64,000 bases of DNA from Guptibacillus hwajinpoensis (GTDB lineage Bacteria; Bacillota; Bacilli; Bacillales; Guptibacillaceae). A model generated the notes under the pieces. It did not search any database. It worked only from the letters and a program-made list of their open reading frames with translations, and had not been told where the DNA came from. Location of the stretch: contig NZ_LELK01000001.1 in the NCBI RefSeq assembly GCF_001039475.1, positions 934,793-998,792 of the forward strand, written 5' to 3'. Positions 1 to 7,932 of the stretch are shown piece by piece (positions within the stretch are counted from its first letter, which is position 1; each line of letters starts with the position of its first letter). A program made the position numbers and the translations under genes.

Positions 1-2852
1 TCCATTACGCGATTAACTAGCCCCGTTGAAACGTTTGATAGCCTGGATTGAGCACTGGCGATCAGTTTAGCAATCTTCATCGCATGTGGTCCTTCAAACG
101 GTACAATTCCTTCTTCTACATCCCCGAACCCAGCGTTCCCTGCCGTAAATGGTTTGGTCATGACGCCACCTGTTTTATGCCAGTTAACGTTGAACTTTGG
201 GTATGGAACACTAACTGGTCCGACCTTCTTGGATCCCATACTGACATCGATTTTAGGAATCTTTGGTTTTGGGATGGTAATTTTCATTCGACTGAAAGCA
301 CTTTTAATGGAATCAATAATGCCGATCACTGTATCCTTCGCTGATTCAATCGGCCTCGTGATAGCAGATTTGACACTGTTAAATATGCTCGTTGCCGTTG
401 ATTTAATCGATGAGAAAATGGAACTGATTCTACTGCTCATCGAATCAAACGTAGATGTCACACGACTTTCCGCCTCATTAACGACACGAATGATGATTGA
501 TTTAATACCCTTCCAAATACTCGTGATAGTTGATTTCACTGAGTTAAAAATAGCATTTACACTGGATTTTAACGCATTGAAAATTGAAATAGCCGTACTT
601 TTTAAAGCCGTAACGATGGAGGTAACGGTATTTTTTATAGAGTTCCAGACGGTTGAGAAAAAGACTTTGACCCCATTAAAGATCGCTTTAATACCACTAA
701 CAAATAATTGGAACAATGCTTTCACAGCATTCACATAAGCCGTAACGATAGCCACAACAGCTTTTTTTATCGCATTCCAAACCGTTGTAAAAAAGATTTT
801 TAAGGCGTTAAAAATGAATTTAACAGCTGTTACGTAAGCATTGAAGATGGCTTTGATAACAGCAACATAGGTTGTCACAATCATGATCACCGCTGTTTTA
901 ATTGCGGTCCATATCGCAATAAGGGCTGTTTTCAGACCATTAAAGACCATGAGGGTAAAGGCCTTAATTCCGTTCCAAGTATTTAGGATAGCGTTTTTCA
1001 TAAATGCTAATGTGATTTTAATCGCTACTAAAACACCATTCCAAACCATGATTAAGAAGTCTCTTATGGCCGGTAAAGCTACCGCAAGAGCTGCTTTGAT
1101 TTGGGTCCATAAATTAATAAAGAAGTTTCGAAAAGCATCACTCTTATTCCAGAGAAGAACAAAAGCTGCTACAAGAGCGACGATGATTCCGATCACAATG
1201 CCCACTGGACCAGTTAGAAACAACAATGCCGTACGTAAAACATTAAAAAGAGGACCCAGTTTTGATAACCAGCTCCATATTTTTGCGAATATCGGTATTA
1301 AATTTGAAACTGCTCCTACAACGTACCCCAAAACAACAAGAAATGGACCCAGCGCTACTCCGATCATTCCAAAAATGACGGTTAATTTTTGTCCTAAAGG
1401 TGATAAACTACCAAACCAGTTTGAGACACTTTGGATCCCAGCTGTTAACTTGGGTAAGATATCTCTCACAAAACCTAGTAACACTTCCCCGAGTGGCACT
1501 AAAGCTAATTGCAATTGGTTCATGACAGCCTGAAGGTCTGTTCCAAAATTATCGTATAATGCCTCACCAGCCTTATCAGTTGCTCCTTCAGCACCCTCAA
1601 GATCTTGATTCACACTACTAAAAAACGTTTGGAATTCAGGTCCAAGGTCTTCTAATGGCGTACCAAAAGCTGCAATGGCAGCTTGATTACGTTTAGCAGG
1701 ATCTTCAATTGTTGATATAGCAGACGATACGGCCATAAATGCACTTTGTGCATCTTGTCCCCCTGCATTGATATCAGATATCACTTTATCAGCATCTAAT
1801 CCCATTGCATTTAAAGCGTCCTTCGTATCATCAGATCCTTCGCCCATTAGTAAGAATCCTTCTTTTGCCGTATCGGCAAGGACATCCATACTAAAAGCGC
1901 CACTTTCAGCACCGGCAATTAAAGTAGCTGTAAATCCTTCAGCATCGTAGCCTAGAGCTTTAAACTGAGGTGCATATTCATTAAGGGTTTCAAGAAGTTC
2001 ATCAGAATGAGCACCGCTTTTTTGAAAACCAACTGTCATAAGGTCAAATGCCTCATCTGATGAAATGCCGAAGTTTTTCATCAACGTATTGGCTGTTTTT
2101 GTGCTTTCTCCTACATCTGCTTCAAAGGCGTCAGACAGAATAAAGGCTTTCTCTGTCGCTGCCTGTAATTGATCTACAGGAATTTCTTTCATGTTTTTTG
2201 AGACAGTTGTTACGGCAGCTGCTGCTTCATCAATATTCTCACCGAATGCATCAGCCCAAAGCGTTTCAGCAATTTCTGCAAACTCTTCTGCTTCTGATTT
2301 TGTGACGCCGAGCGAAGCTTGAATCTTCCCTTGGGCCTGATCAAAATTGTCAGCAGCTTTCATGGCCACAGCACCTAAACCTGTTAAAGCAGGGGTTACG
2401 GTTGCTGTCATGGCTCCGCCGACATTTTTCAGTTTATCCCCTTGTTCTGATATGGCCTCTGACGTTTGTCGAACAACGTCCGTTTGTTCTTGGAATTGAT
2501 CGGTTGTTTCGGCTAACTCATTTGATAGACGCTGTTCAGCTGTTTGAGCACTTAATAACCTTCGAGAAAGAGCTTCAACTTCCCGAGAATTGTCTCCATA
2601 CATTTCTCTAGCTCGCGTTAATTGTGTAGCAGTTTCTTGTGTTTTTCTTGATGCTAACTGTTGAGCCTGTTGAAGATAGTTCATTTTGGCCTGAAGCTTT
2701 TCCGTTGCACTTCCGTTTAATTTCAGTTGTTCAGCTTGTAGTTGATATTCCTGTCTCAGCTTAGAACTTTCATTTTTCATATCACGCATTGCTGAATTAA
2801 AATCTTTATTAAATACACTAAACTTGATTTTCGTTTCGGGGTTTCTTGCCAT
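1..2852 (-). CDS. Phage tail tape measure protein (TP901 family), C-terminus cut by window edge
   Basis: The frame is open from an ATG at 2852 to the window start (about 950 residues), so the gene is partial. The first ~130 residues are charged and coiled-coil-like. Next comes an alanine- and glutamate-rich TP901-type core (motifs such as FGENIDEAAAA and NAGGQDAQSAF), then several hydrophobic segments, then a long stretch of roughly 11-residue repeats built on F/W-N-x-I/V/L-K. Tape measure proteins set tail length and sit in the tail lumen; the repeats fit that job. It lies directly downstream of the tail assembly chaperone genes, the standard siphophage position. A GGGGGTGG ribosome site precedes the ATG. 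The family is clear; total length is unknown. Confidence 0.93.
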   Translation of the reverse strand, partial: MARNPETKIKFSVFNKDFNSAMRDMKNESSKLRQEYQLQAEQLKLNGSATEKLQAKMNYLQQAQQLASRKTQETATQLTRAREMYGDNSREVEALSRRLLSAQTAEQRLSNELAETTDQFQEQTDVVRQTSEAISEQGDKLKNVGGAMTATVTPALTGLGAVAMKAADNFDQAQGKIQASLGVTKSEAEEFAEIAETLWADAFGENIDEAAAAVTTVSKNMKEIPVDQLQAATEKAFILSDAFEADVGESTKTANTLMKNFGISSDEAFDLMTVGFQKSGAHSDELLETLNEYAPQFKALGYDAEGFTATLIAGAESGAFSMDVLADTAKEGFLLMGEGSDDTKDALNAMGLDADKVISDINAGGQDAQSAFMAVSSAISTIEDPAKRNQAAIAAFGTPLEDLGPEFQTFFSSVNQDLEGAEGATDKAGEALYDNFGTDLQAVMNQLQLALVPLGEVLLGFVRDILPKLTAGIQSVSNWFGSLSPLGQKLTVIFGMIGVALGPFLVVLGYVVGAVSNLIPIFAKIWSWLSKLGPLFNVLRTALLFLTGPVGIVIGIIVALVAAFVLLWNKSDAFRNFFINLWTQIKAALAVALPAIRDFLIMVWNGVLVAIKITLAFMKNAILNTWNGIKAFTLMVFNGLKTALIAIWTAIKTAVIMIVTTYVAVIKAIFNAYVTAVKFIFNALKIFFTTVWNAIKKAVVAIVTAYVNAVKALFQLFVSGIKAIFNGVKVFFSTVWNSIKNTVTSIVTALKSTAISIFNALKSSVNAIFNSVKSTITSIWKGIKSIIIRVVNEAESRVTSTFDSMSSRISSIFSSIKSTATSIFNSVKSAITRPIESAKDTVIGIIDSIKSAFSRMKITIPKPKIPKIDVSMGSKKVGPVSVPYPKFNVNWHKTGGVMTKPFTAGNAGFGDVEEGIVPFEGPHAMKIAKLIASAQSRLSNVSTGLVNRVM

Positions 2853-2867
2853 TCATCCACCCCCTTT

Positions 2868-3517
2868 CTATTGCTTTTTCGGATTATTGGACCAAGTATC
2901 ATAAGCCTGTTTATTTTCGAATATCCGATCGACTTCCACGATTGGAAAATCCCAGAACACTTCAGGATCAATCCCATAGACAAGAACATAAAGCACGTAC
3001 AAATCTTCAACGCATTCAATGTTAAGTTGAGGCGCTTTTACTTTCTCGCCTTTCTCTACTTTTTTGAGGTGCTCGCTTCTAACCCCTTCCTGAACTCATT
3101 CGGGTTTTGATTCAAGTAGACCATGACAAGATCGAGATAATCATTCAGGAGTTTTTCGAGATCCCCATGATAGAGATCAAGAAATTCTTCGAACGTAAGG
3201 TCTAGACTTTTATTGGCTCCCATAATCCCGAGGTAAATTACAGGCAAGTCGCGATCCGCATCGATAAATTCAGCTTGTTCTTCTGAAATATTTTCAGGAT
3301 CAATTTTGCCATCTTTTCCGACTAATCCCTGCATCTGGACCAAGTTTGTAATTAACGAGGTTTTTGTAATCCCAAGACGCATCCCTGTAGCCAATGAACG
3401 ATTCGTTAAAAATGCAGGATATTTCTTGGGATTCACAAACCGTGTTTCAAATTCATTGTTTTCAAGCTCGATTACTTCGACCTCTTTTAGTTCAATCGTA
3501 CTTATTTTTGTTCCCAT
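2868..3517 (-). CDS. Tail assembly chaperone, frameshifted long form (gpGT-like)
   Basis: A -1 shift at AAAAAAG (3059-3065) bypasses the TAG at 3056-3058 and continues for 63 codons to a TAG at 2868-2870, giving about 216 residues. The added part begins VEKGEKVKAPQLNIE, has an aromatic and acidic centre (YVLVYGIDPEVFWDF) and ends WSNNPKKQ. The extension frame has no convincing start of its own and stops 16 bases before the tape measure ATG. In lambda and many Gram-positive siphophages, gpG and gpGT are made in a fixed ratio by exactly this device, and the T part contacts the tail tube protein. The shift is read from sequence; its use is inferred. Confidence 0.75.
3056..3517 (-). CDS. Tail assembly chaperone, short form (gpG-like)
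   Basis: 153 residues from the ATG at 3517 (MGTKIS), chosen because an AGGAGG site lies just upstream; an in-frame ATG ten codons earlier overlaps that site. The protein is acidic, with an ESEEQAEF-like middle and a leucine-rich end (FEEFLDLYHGDLEKLL). It sits between the tail tube gene and the tape measure gene, where siphophages encode gpG-type chaperones that coat the tape measure during tail assembly. It ends in Thr-Ser-Lys-Lys at a slippery AAAAAAG followed at once by TAG, which allows the longer product described separately. No close named homologue is recognised; the call rests on position, size and the frameshift site. Confidence 0.8.
   Translation of the reverse strand: MGTKISTIELKEVEVIELENNEFETRFVNPKKYPAFLTNRSLATGMRLGITKTSLITNLVQMQGLVGKDGKIDPENISEEQAEFIDADRDLPVIYLGIMGANKSLDLTFEEFLDLYHGDLEKLLNDYLDLVMVYLNQNPNEFRKGLEASTSKK
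3059..3065 (-). promoter_or_regulatory. Slippery heptamer for -1 ribosomal frameshift
   Basis: Read on the minus strand the sequence is A AAA AAG, in the correct phase of the upstream frame (TCA AAA AAG TAG). This fits the X XXY YYZ rule and is one of the most efficient bacterial -1 slippery sites. A stop codon lies immediately downstream in the zero frame, and the -1 frame stays open for 63 codons. Confidence 0.78.
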
Positions 3518-3571
3518 CTTAATTTCCTCCTTTTTCTTACCAAACAAAAAAGACCGACAATTTGTCAGCCT

Positions 3572-4159
3572 TTATGGTGAAGGGATTGCCTCCACTAACG
3601 AATAATCAAATGCTATGTGCCAGGTATCCGCAATGGATGGATCTTCAAGTTCTGAAATGTATGCCTCGTAATAGAGGTTAGTTTTGGCATCAGGATAAGC
3701 TGTTACTTCCACTTCCATTTCTGCCACTTCATCAGCGCCATTTTCAATCGCAAATTTAAATCCAGTGGTTGATACCACATTCGGAAAAGAGATTAATTTT
3801 GTGATTTCTTCAAATTCGTCGATAACGTCAGCTGTGAACACAAATCGTTTTCCTTTGGAATTTTGAGAGTATTTGTATACACCAGGCTTTAAATCCTCAT
3901 TCGTAATACCAAATAACTCACGAACAATAGCTACTGGAACATGAGCTGAGATGGTAAGATCATGTTTTTCAGGCTTGGTCTTTTTGGCAACCTCCACACC
4001 TTCACACTTCTTGATTAATTCCTTTAAGGTCGTTTCGCCTTCTACAGAGCCAATACAGGGGAATTTCACCCCATCTTGCTGGGTCCCGTCCTCTGCGAAA
4101 AATTGCGTGCTCGCATTCGTGATTTTTGTTGAATCAAATGATTCGACAACAGTGGCCAT
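3572..4159 (-). CDS. Phage major tail tube protein
   Basis: 195 residues, from an ATG at 4159 behind GAGGAGG. The N-terminus (MATVVESFDSTKITNA) and the beta-rich body with FPNVVSTTGFKFAIENGADEVAEMEVEVTAYPD resemble the phi13/TP901-type major tail protein family, which polymerises as hexameric rings around the tape measure. The gene overlaps the stop of the upstream gp10-like gene and is followed by the chaperone pair and tape measure, the canonical tail order. The C-terminus carries no obvious extra Ig-like domain. Assignment rests on family resemblance and synteny and is fairly secure. Confidence 0.85.
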   Translation of the reverse strand: MATVVESFDSTKITNASTQFFAEDGTQQDGVKFPCIGSVEGETTLKELIKKCEGVEVAKKTKPEKHDLTISAHVPVAIVRELFGITNEDLKPGVYKYSQNSKGKRFVFTADVIDEFEEITKLISFPNVVSTTGFKFAIENGADEVAEMEVEVTAYPDAKTNLYYEAYISELEDPSIADTWHIAFDYSLVEAIPSP

Positions 4160-4563
4160 TAAAATTCCTCCTCGATTAATTGGTCTAATTGGTCATTGAT
4201 TTCTTGCAGAATACGTGGCGTCCCATCATTCATTCCCTCAGTCATGAATTCGTCTGGTGCTCTTCCGATAGACGTTCCTAACCCCTTATCAGGGAAAACC
4301 AGATAGTTGTAAGTCTTTTTTGGTTTTGTTTCAAATCCTAAGTTGAAGGTTGCACTTCGAAGAGACTTCGAATTGCTCGCATGTCTCTTTTTCGCTGGTG
4401 ATTGGGATACTGGGATTCTTAAGAGGATCCTATCCTCAATTGTCTTTATCCCAAAAGAATGCAAGATCCGATTCACTCTCTTTTCAACTTGATCAGGTAT
4501 TCTCTTGAATTTTTTTTGCAGTAGCTTTAGCTCTTCAGCATCAATTTCAAATCGAACACTCAT
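4159..4563 (-). CDS. HK97 gp10-like tail completion protein
   Basis: 134 residues. The N-terminal half (EELKLLQKKFKRIPDQVEKRVNRIL) and the basic centre (IPVSQSPAKKRHASNSKSLR) followed by YNYLVFPDKGLGT are typical of HK97 gp10-family proteins, which join tail to head-side connector. The C-terminus is acidic (INDQLDQLIEEEF). Its start overlaps the end of the next upstream gene by 17 bases and its stop overlaps the tail tube start, showing tight coupling in the late operon. The family call is moderately secure; the exact position in the virion is inferred from synteny. Confidence 0.78.
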   Translation of the reverse strand: MSVRFEIDAEELKLLQKKFKRIPDQVEKRVNRILHSFGIKTIEDRILLRIPVSQSPAKKRHASNSKSLRSATFNLGFETKPKKTYNYLVFPDKGLGTSIGRAPDEFMTEGMNDGTPRILQEINDQLDQLIEEEF

Positions 4564-4939
4564 AACGAATACTCCTTGAAAAAATAAAATTAACTCGATC
4601 TACATATTCATCGGTGTCTAATTTTTGGACACGATCACGTTCTGTTCGTACAAATTTCATAGCGTTGATTTTGGTTATCGAAGAGATAATGTCTAATTGA
4701 TCTGTTTCGAGGGAACGACTATTTTCAGCCAGGTAGGTAATAAAAACATCTTGCCTCATATTCCCCTGGTTTTCCCCTTGCTGCAGATCACCATAAATGA
4801 TTAAAAACAAATTCAATTTTTCAGGACGTTCGCTTTCTGATACATCATCCTGAAAGACAGGAAGATTAAAGGTTTGTACAAGATGGTTATAAATTTGTTC
4901 GTTTTGTTTGCTAATAAGCACTTTAGCTTTTTCATTCAT
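4547..4939 (-). CDS. Tail terminator-like minor structural protein
   Basis: 130 residues with no catalytic motif. It begins MNEKAKVLISKQNEQIYNHLVQ and ends in a basic, aromatic tail (VNFIFSRSIRYECSI). In cos siphophages the slot between the head-closure gene and the tail tube gene normally holds the HK97 gp10-like protein and a tail terminator or connector of about 130 residues; this gene fills the second place. It overlaps the genes on both sides by a few bases, so it is translated as part of the morphogenesis operon. Function is inferred from order and length only. Confidence 0.6.
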   Translation of the reverse strand: MNEKAKVLISKQNEQIYNHLVQTFNLPVFQDDVSESERPEKLNLFLIIYGDLQQGENQGNMRQDVFITYLAENSRSLETDQLDIISSITKINAMKFVRTERDRVQKLDTDEYVDRVNFIFSRSIRYECSI

Positions 4940-5342
4940 CCCTAAATCCTCCTACTTCCTGCAAGTAAAAAAATAAATACCGTCGACTTGTATCAAAGTC
5001 CACGGTAATAACATCATATTCCATTGTCCCTATCCTTATTTTAATATTAGACTTCCGTAAGTTTTTATAGCTTTCAAAAAAGGAAGACGGAATAGTGGAA
5101 GATTCTTGAGCAGATGGTGGCAGTTTGGTTTTCACTTTAAGATCCAGGCGACTACTCATGGTGCCAGCTAGCTGAAAATCTTGATCACGTGCACTCATCA
5201 GCCGAAATGCTAATTTCCCTTTTTGTTGATACGTTTCGCCTATCCTCTTCCCCTCTGATGATCGTTGGACAGATTGAAACCCATAATATAAAAACCCGTC
5301 ATTAAACGTCTCATGAACCGGCCTCTGTATTTGTCGCTTCAT
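4932..5342 (-). CDS. Phage head closure / head-tail adaptor protein
   Basis: 136 residues. The body FRLMSARDQDFQLAGTMSSRLDLKVKTKLPP and the end IRIGTMEYDVITVDFDTSRRYLFFYLQEV match the pattern of small beta-barrel head-tail joining proteins (SPP1 gp16 / HK97 gp9 type), which seal the connector after packaging. It overlaps the upstream connector gene by 32 bases and the downstream gene by 8. The order connector, closure, gp10-like, terminator, tube is conserved in this phage class. Family resemblance is moderate and position is strong. Confidence 0.72.
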   Translation of the reverse strand: MKRQIQRPVHETFNDGFLYYGFQSVQRSSEGKRIGETYQQKGKLAFRLMSARDQDFQLAGTMSSRLDLKVKTKLPPSAQESSTIPSSFFESYKNLRKSNIKIRIGTMEYDVITVDFDTSRRYLFFYLQEVGGFRDE

Positions 5343-5631
5343 ATGCGTTAATTCCCTCTCTTAGAGAAAGCTTGAAGAGCTCTCTTTCAAAGTTAATCTC
5401 AAACAATTCCAAGGAATGATTATAAGCGTAACGTCCATAATCCATTAACAAAGGTTTTGCTTTCAGATCGGTGGTATAGTCAATTTTAGTACCAGCAATA
5501 TCATCAAGATAAGCTATCCCTTCTTTCACCTTATCTAGCAGGGTAGCATCCTCTTCATTCCACGTAATGTGCAGATAACTTTTCAATTGATCTCTTAAAC
5601 CTTCAAGTTGTTCTTCACCCAAGAAAGCCAC
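5311..5631 (-). CDS. Head-tail connector protein (gp6-like)
   Basis: 106 residues, mainly helical: LEGLRDQLKSYLHITWNEEDATLLDKVKEGIAYLDDIAG followed by YGRYAYNHSLELFEINFERELFKL. The phrase LKSYLHITWNEEDATLL and the later YxRYAYN are typical of HK97 gp6 / SPP1 gp15-like adaptors, which form a ring below the portal. It starts three bases after the upstream small gene stops and overlaps the head-closure gene. The assignment as a connector is well supported by family pattern and by order. Confidence 0.82.
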   Translation of the reverse strand: MAFLGEEQLEGLRDQLKSYLHITWNEEDATLLDKVKEGIAYLDDIAGTKIDYTTDLKAKPLLMDYGRYAYNHSLELFEINFERELFKLSLREGINAYEATNTEAGS

Positions 5632-5634
5632 CCC

Positions 5635-5997
5635 CTACTTTTCTGGAGATGGCTTTTCATTTTCTTCTAGCTGTTTTTGCAGATCTAAAATAAGAGCAAT
5701 TCGTTCTTCCTCGTTACTAGCCTCGCTTGGATCTCCATTTAAATTCACTATTAATTCCTCTTGAGGAGCTTTATTCATCTTTTTAATATCCGTTGCAGTT
5801 AAACGTTCGATAGATTCATTGGACTTTTCTTCCACTTCTTCGATGAAGACACGCTTATATTTCGGATGTTCTTTCGATAATTCTGCAATGCGTTTCTGAC
5901 TGGGTTTGTAATCTCCCTTTGGATATTTTTCACCAGGTTTATAGATTGTCCCATGATCATCTATATCTTTAAATCCATTCATTACTTTATAAATCAT
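5635..5997 (-). CDS. Small acidic phage structural-region protein
   Basis: 120 residues. The N-terminal third (MIYKVMNGFKDIDDHGTIYKPGEKYPKGDYKPSQKRIAELS) looks like a small beta fold found in proteins next to capsid genes; the rest is acidic and probably disordered (VEEKSNESIERLTA, ending ENEKPSPEK). It sits between capsid and connector, a slot that often holds a decoration, Rho-N-like or head-fibre protein. I do not recognise a named family, and no enzymatic motif is present. It is translated with the connector gene, which follows after three bases. Confidence 0.55.
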   Translation of the reverse strand: MIYKVMNGFKDIDDHGTIYKPGEKYPKGDYKPSQKRIAELSKEHPKYKRVFIEEVEEKSNESIERLTATDIKKMNKAPQEELIVNLNGDPSEASNEEERIALILDLQKQLEENEKPSPEK

Positions 5998-6023
5998 AAG
6001 TCCTTATGCTCCCTTCAAATTGT

Positions 6024-7151
6024 TTATACTGCTGGTTCTTCCGTTAACTGTAGGTCATAGACTTGAGCAGCATAATTGTCCACTGGCTTACCAGTAGCAA
6101 ATTGCTTAGCGATATACAACGTCGCATCTTCTAATGCCATCGTCTCAGTGTACTTTTTAATCGGTTCCGTTCCACCAATAGCAGCAATGTATTCACCTCT
6201 AACAAAGAAGAGTACTTTGCCTTGTGGAACAAATTGTGATTCTGTGATTTTTGGATTAAATGGCAAACTCGTTACATAGACACCATTCGCATTTTGAATC
6301 GTGGCGTTCGCTTGAATGCCAAAGTTATCAAAGGGATTCACAACCATCACAACTTTTCCGGATACGTTTCGAACTTTATCTTTTCCATTTACTTTACGGA
6401 TCGATAATTTTTCGACGACACCTTTCAATTCTTGAATCGTTGTTTTACCTGGTTCAAACGTTAGAGTGCCGGATGAAGTTTTATCTGAAATGGCCCCAGT
6501 GCTAGCATCCACACTTTTCAGAAGTCCAATAGGTTGATTGATTCCCGTTCCAGCAACATATCCTTTTTCAAGTCCAACGGACATGGCTTCTTTGATCATG
6601 GTACGTACATAACGTTCGATCCATACTGGACCCAGCTTCAACATATCGTTTGCAAGTGGAATAAACGCTGTTAATTTCAACTGACTAATGGTTTCTTTAC
6701 GGAAGGCACCATTTAACTGTCCTTTGATATCCCCAAATAATGGCCCCCAGACAGCAGCTCCTTCAGGATCGGAATAAATAAATTCGGTTACGGCTCCTAG
6801 ATTTTGAATCCCAATTTCTTGTAAGAGAGGATGAACTTCTACTAAATCCTTAAAGACGCGCTCTTGTGTGGTTTTAGGTAAGGTCTCTGTTTCTTTGAAA
6901 CCACCATCTTCGACAACAGCATTGAAAAACTTGAGCTCTTCTGAAGTCAATACATTTTGACCACGAGCTTGCATGACGGCATTATCAGACATTTGGGTAT
7001 TTACTTGATTCAAAATATCACCCTGAACGTCGTTTGCTAGGGCTTCAAGCATATTAGATAGGGCTTCAGATTGTTCTGCCTCTGAGCCATTTATAGCGAC
7101 CTGAGCAAAGGCCTGTTTCTTTTCTTCAAAATTGTTAAATTTAATGGTCAT
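6024..7151 (-). CDS. HK97-fold major capsid protein
   Basis: 375 residues. The N-terminus is a charged helical region (EKKQAFAQVAINGSEAEQSEAL to about residue 70), like the delta domain removed by the prohead protease. Next come the N-arm and P-domain (ELKFFNAVVEDGGF, FKDLVEVHPLLQEIGIQNLG), the A-domain with GTGINQPIGLL, and the closing AVEDATLYIAKQFATGKPVDNYAAQVYDL. These are hallmarks of phage_capsid family proteins. It follows the ClpP-like protease gene after 13 bases. Self-assembly into the icosahedral shell with cleavage of the first ~80-100 residues is expected from the family; the cut site is not determined here. Confidence 0.92.
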   Translation of the reverse strand: MTIKFNNFEEKKQAFAQVAINGSEAEQSEALSNMLEALANDVQGDILNQVNTQMSDNAVMQARGQNVLTSEELKFFNAVVEDGGFKETETLPKTTQERVFKDLVEVHPLLQEIGIQNLGAVTEFIYSDPEGAAVWGPLFGDIKGQLNGAFRKETISQLKLTAFIPLANDMLKLGPVWIERYVRTMIKEAMSVGLEKGYVAGTGINQPIGLLKSVDASTGAISDKTSSGTLTFEPGKTTIQELKGVVEKLSIRKVNGKDKVRNVSGKVVMVVNPFDNFGIQANATIQNANGVYVTSLPFNPKITESQFVPQGKVLFFVRGEYIAAIGGTEPIKKYTETMALEDATLYIAKQFATGKPVDNYAAQVYDLQLTEEPAV

Positions 7152-7164
7152 GTCTTAAGCTCCC

Positions 7165-7932
7165 TTATTTTAAATTTAAAAAAAGCTTACTCATATTCTG
7201 CTTATTAGCAGGAGTAGGCTTTTGTTCTGGTGGTTCATTTTTTTGTTTGTTTTTCTTAGCTGAATACTTTGCAACTAACTTGTCCTTTAGATTTTCGAAC
7301 TCTTCTTCGTCTTCTTCCTCATCACCTAGATCTTCAAGTTCTTGAATTTCTATCTCTTCGCCTACGATGTCAGCAAGTCCAAAAGCAACGGCTTCCTCTG
7401 CGGTAAGAAAGGTTTCTTCATCAAGAAGTTGTTCCAATTCAGACTGCTCACCAACGAAGCGCTTTTTATACGATGCAGCAAGTGAGGCGTCAATTTTCCT
7501 TAAATCTGAAGCTGTCTTATCAAAAACTGCAGCATTACCATATTCAAAGGTGGATGCTCTGTGTATCATCATCATGGTGTTTTCAGGCATGATGACTTTA
7601 TCGCCAGCAACCGCTATTACAGAAGCAGCACTTGCAGCCATACCATCTACATGAACAATAATCTCTGCTTTATGGTTTTTAAGGATATTGCCAATGGCTA
7701 CACCGTCAAATGCAGAACCGCCTGGAGAATTAATGTGGACGTGAATTTTTTCAGCATCAACACTTTGCAACTTTCTTCGAATACTCTGTGCGCTATTGTC
7801 GCTAAAGAAGAAACCACCAATGGGTCCATAAATATAGAGGGAATACTCCTTGTCTTTTTCACCCGCTTCAAAACGAACATCGTTTTTTTTGTTCATCATG
7901 TTCTTAATTTGATCTTTGAATTCTTTTGACAT
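7165..7932 (-). CDS. ClpP-like prohead protease with acidic C-terminal tail
   Basis: 255 residues. The ClpP fold is clear: INSPGGSAFDGVAIGNIL near residues 68-84, the nucleophile region GMAASAASV with Ser101, and the catalytic histidine in MMMIHRAS (His124), then LTAEEAVAFGLADIVGE. The last 65 residues are strongly acidic then basic (EDLGDEEEDEEEF, then a lysine-rich end), suggesting a fused scaffold-like segment, which is common when no separate scaffold gene exists, as here. The gene overlaps the portal stop by one base. The role is capsid maturation by cutting the capsid N-terminus. Confidence 0.9.
   Translation of the reverse strand: MSKEFKDQIKNMMNKKNDVRFEAGEKDKEYSLYIYGPIGGFFFSDNSAQSIRRKLQSVDAEKIHVHINSPGGSAFDGVAIGNILKNHKAEIIVHVDGMAASAASVIAVAGDKVIMPENTMMMIHRASTFEYGNAAVFDKTASDLRKIDASLAASYKKRFVGEQSELEQLLDEETFLTAEEAVAFGLADIVGEEIEIQELEDLGDEEEDEEEFENLKDKLVAKYSAKKNKQKNEPPEQKPTPANKQNMSKLFLNLK

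Noticed and set aside
154-738. Plus-strand ORF of 194 residues
   Set aside because: It is a hydrophobic shadow of the repeat-rich tape measure gene on the other strand, with no ribosome site.
883-1533. Plus-strand ORF of 216 residues
   Set aside because: Shadow of the tape measure frame; repetitive and without start signals.
2777-3019. Minus-strand 80-residue frame
   Set aside because: It is the third frame between chaperone and tape measure; the -1 frame extension and the tape measure start explain this stretch better.
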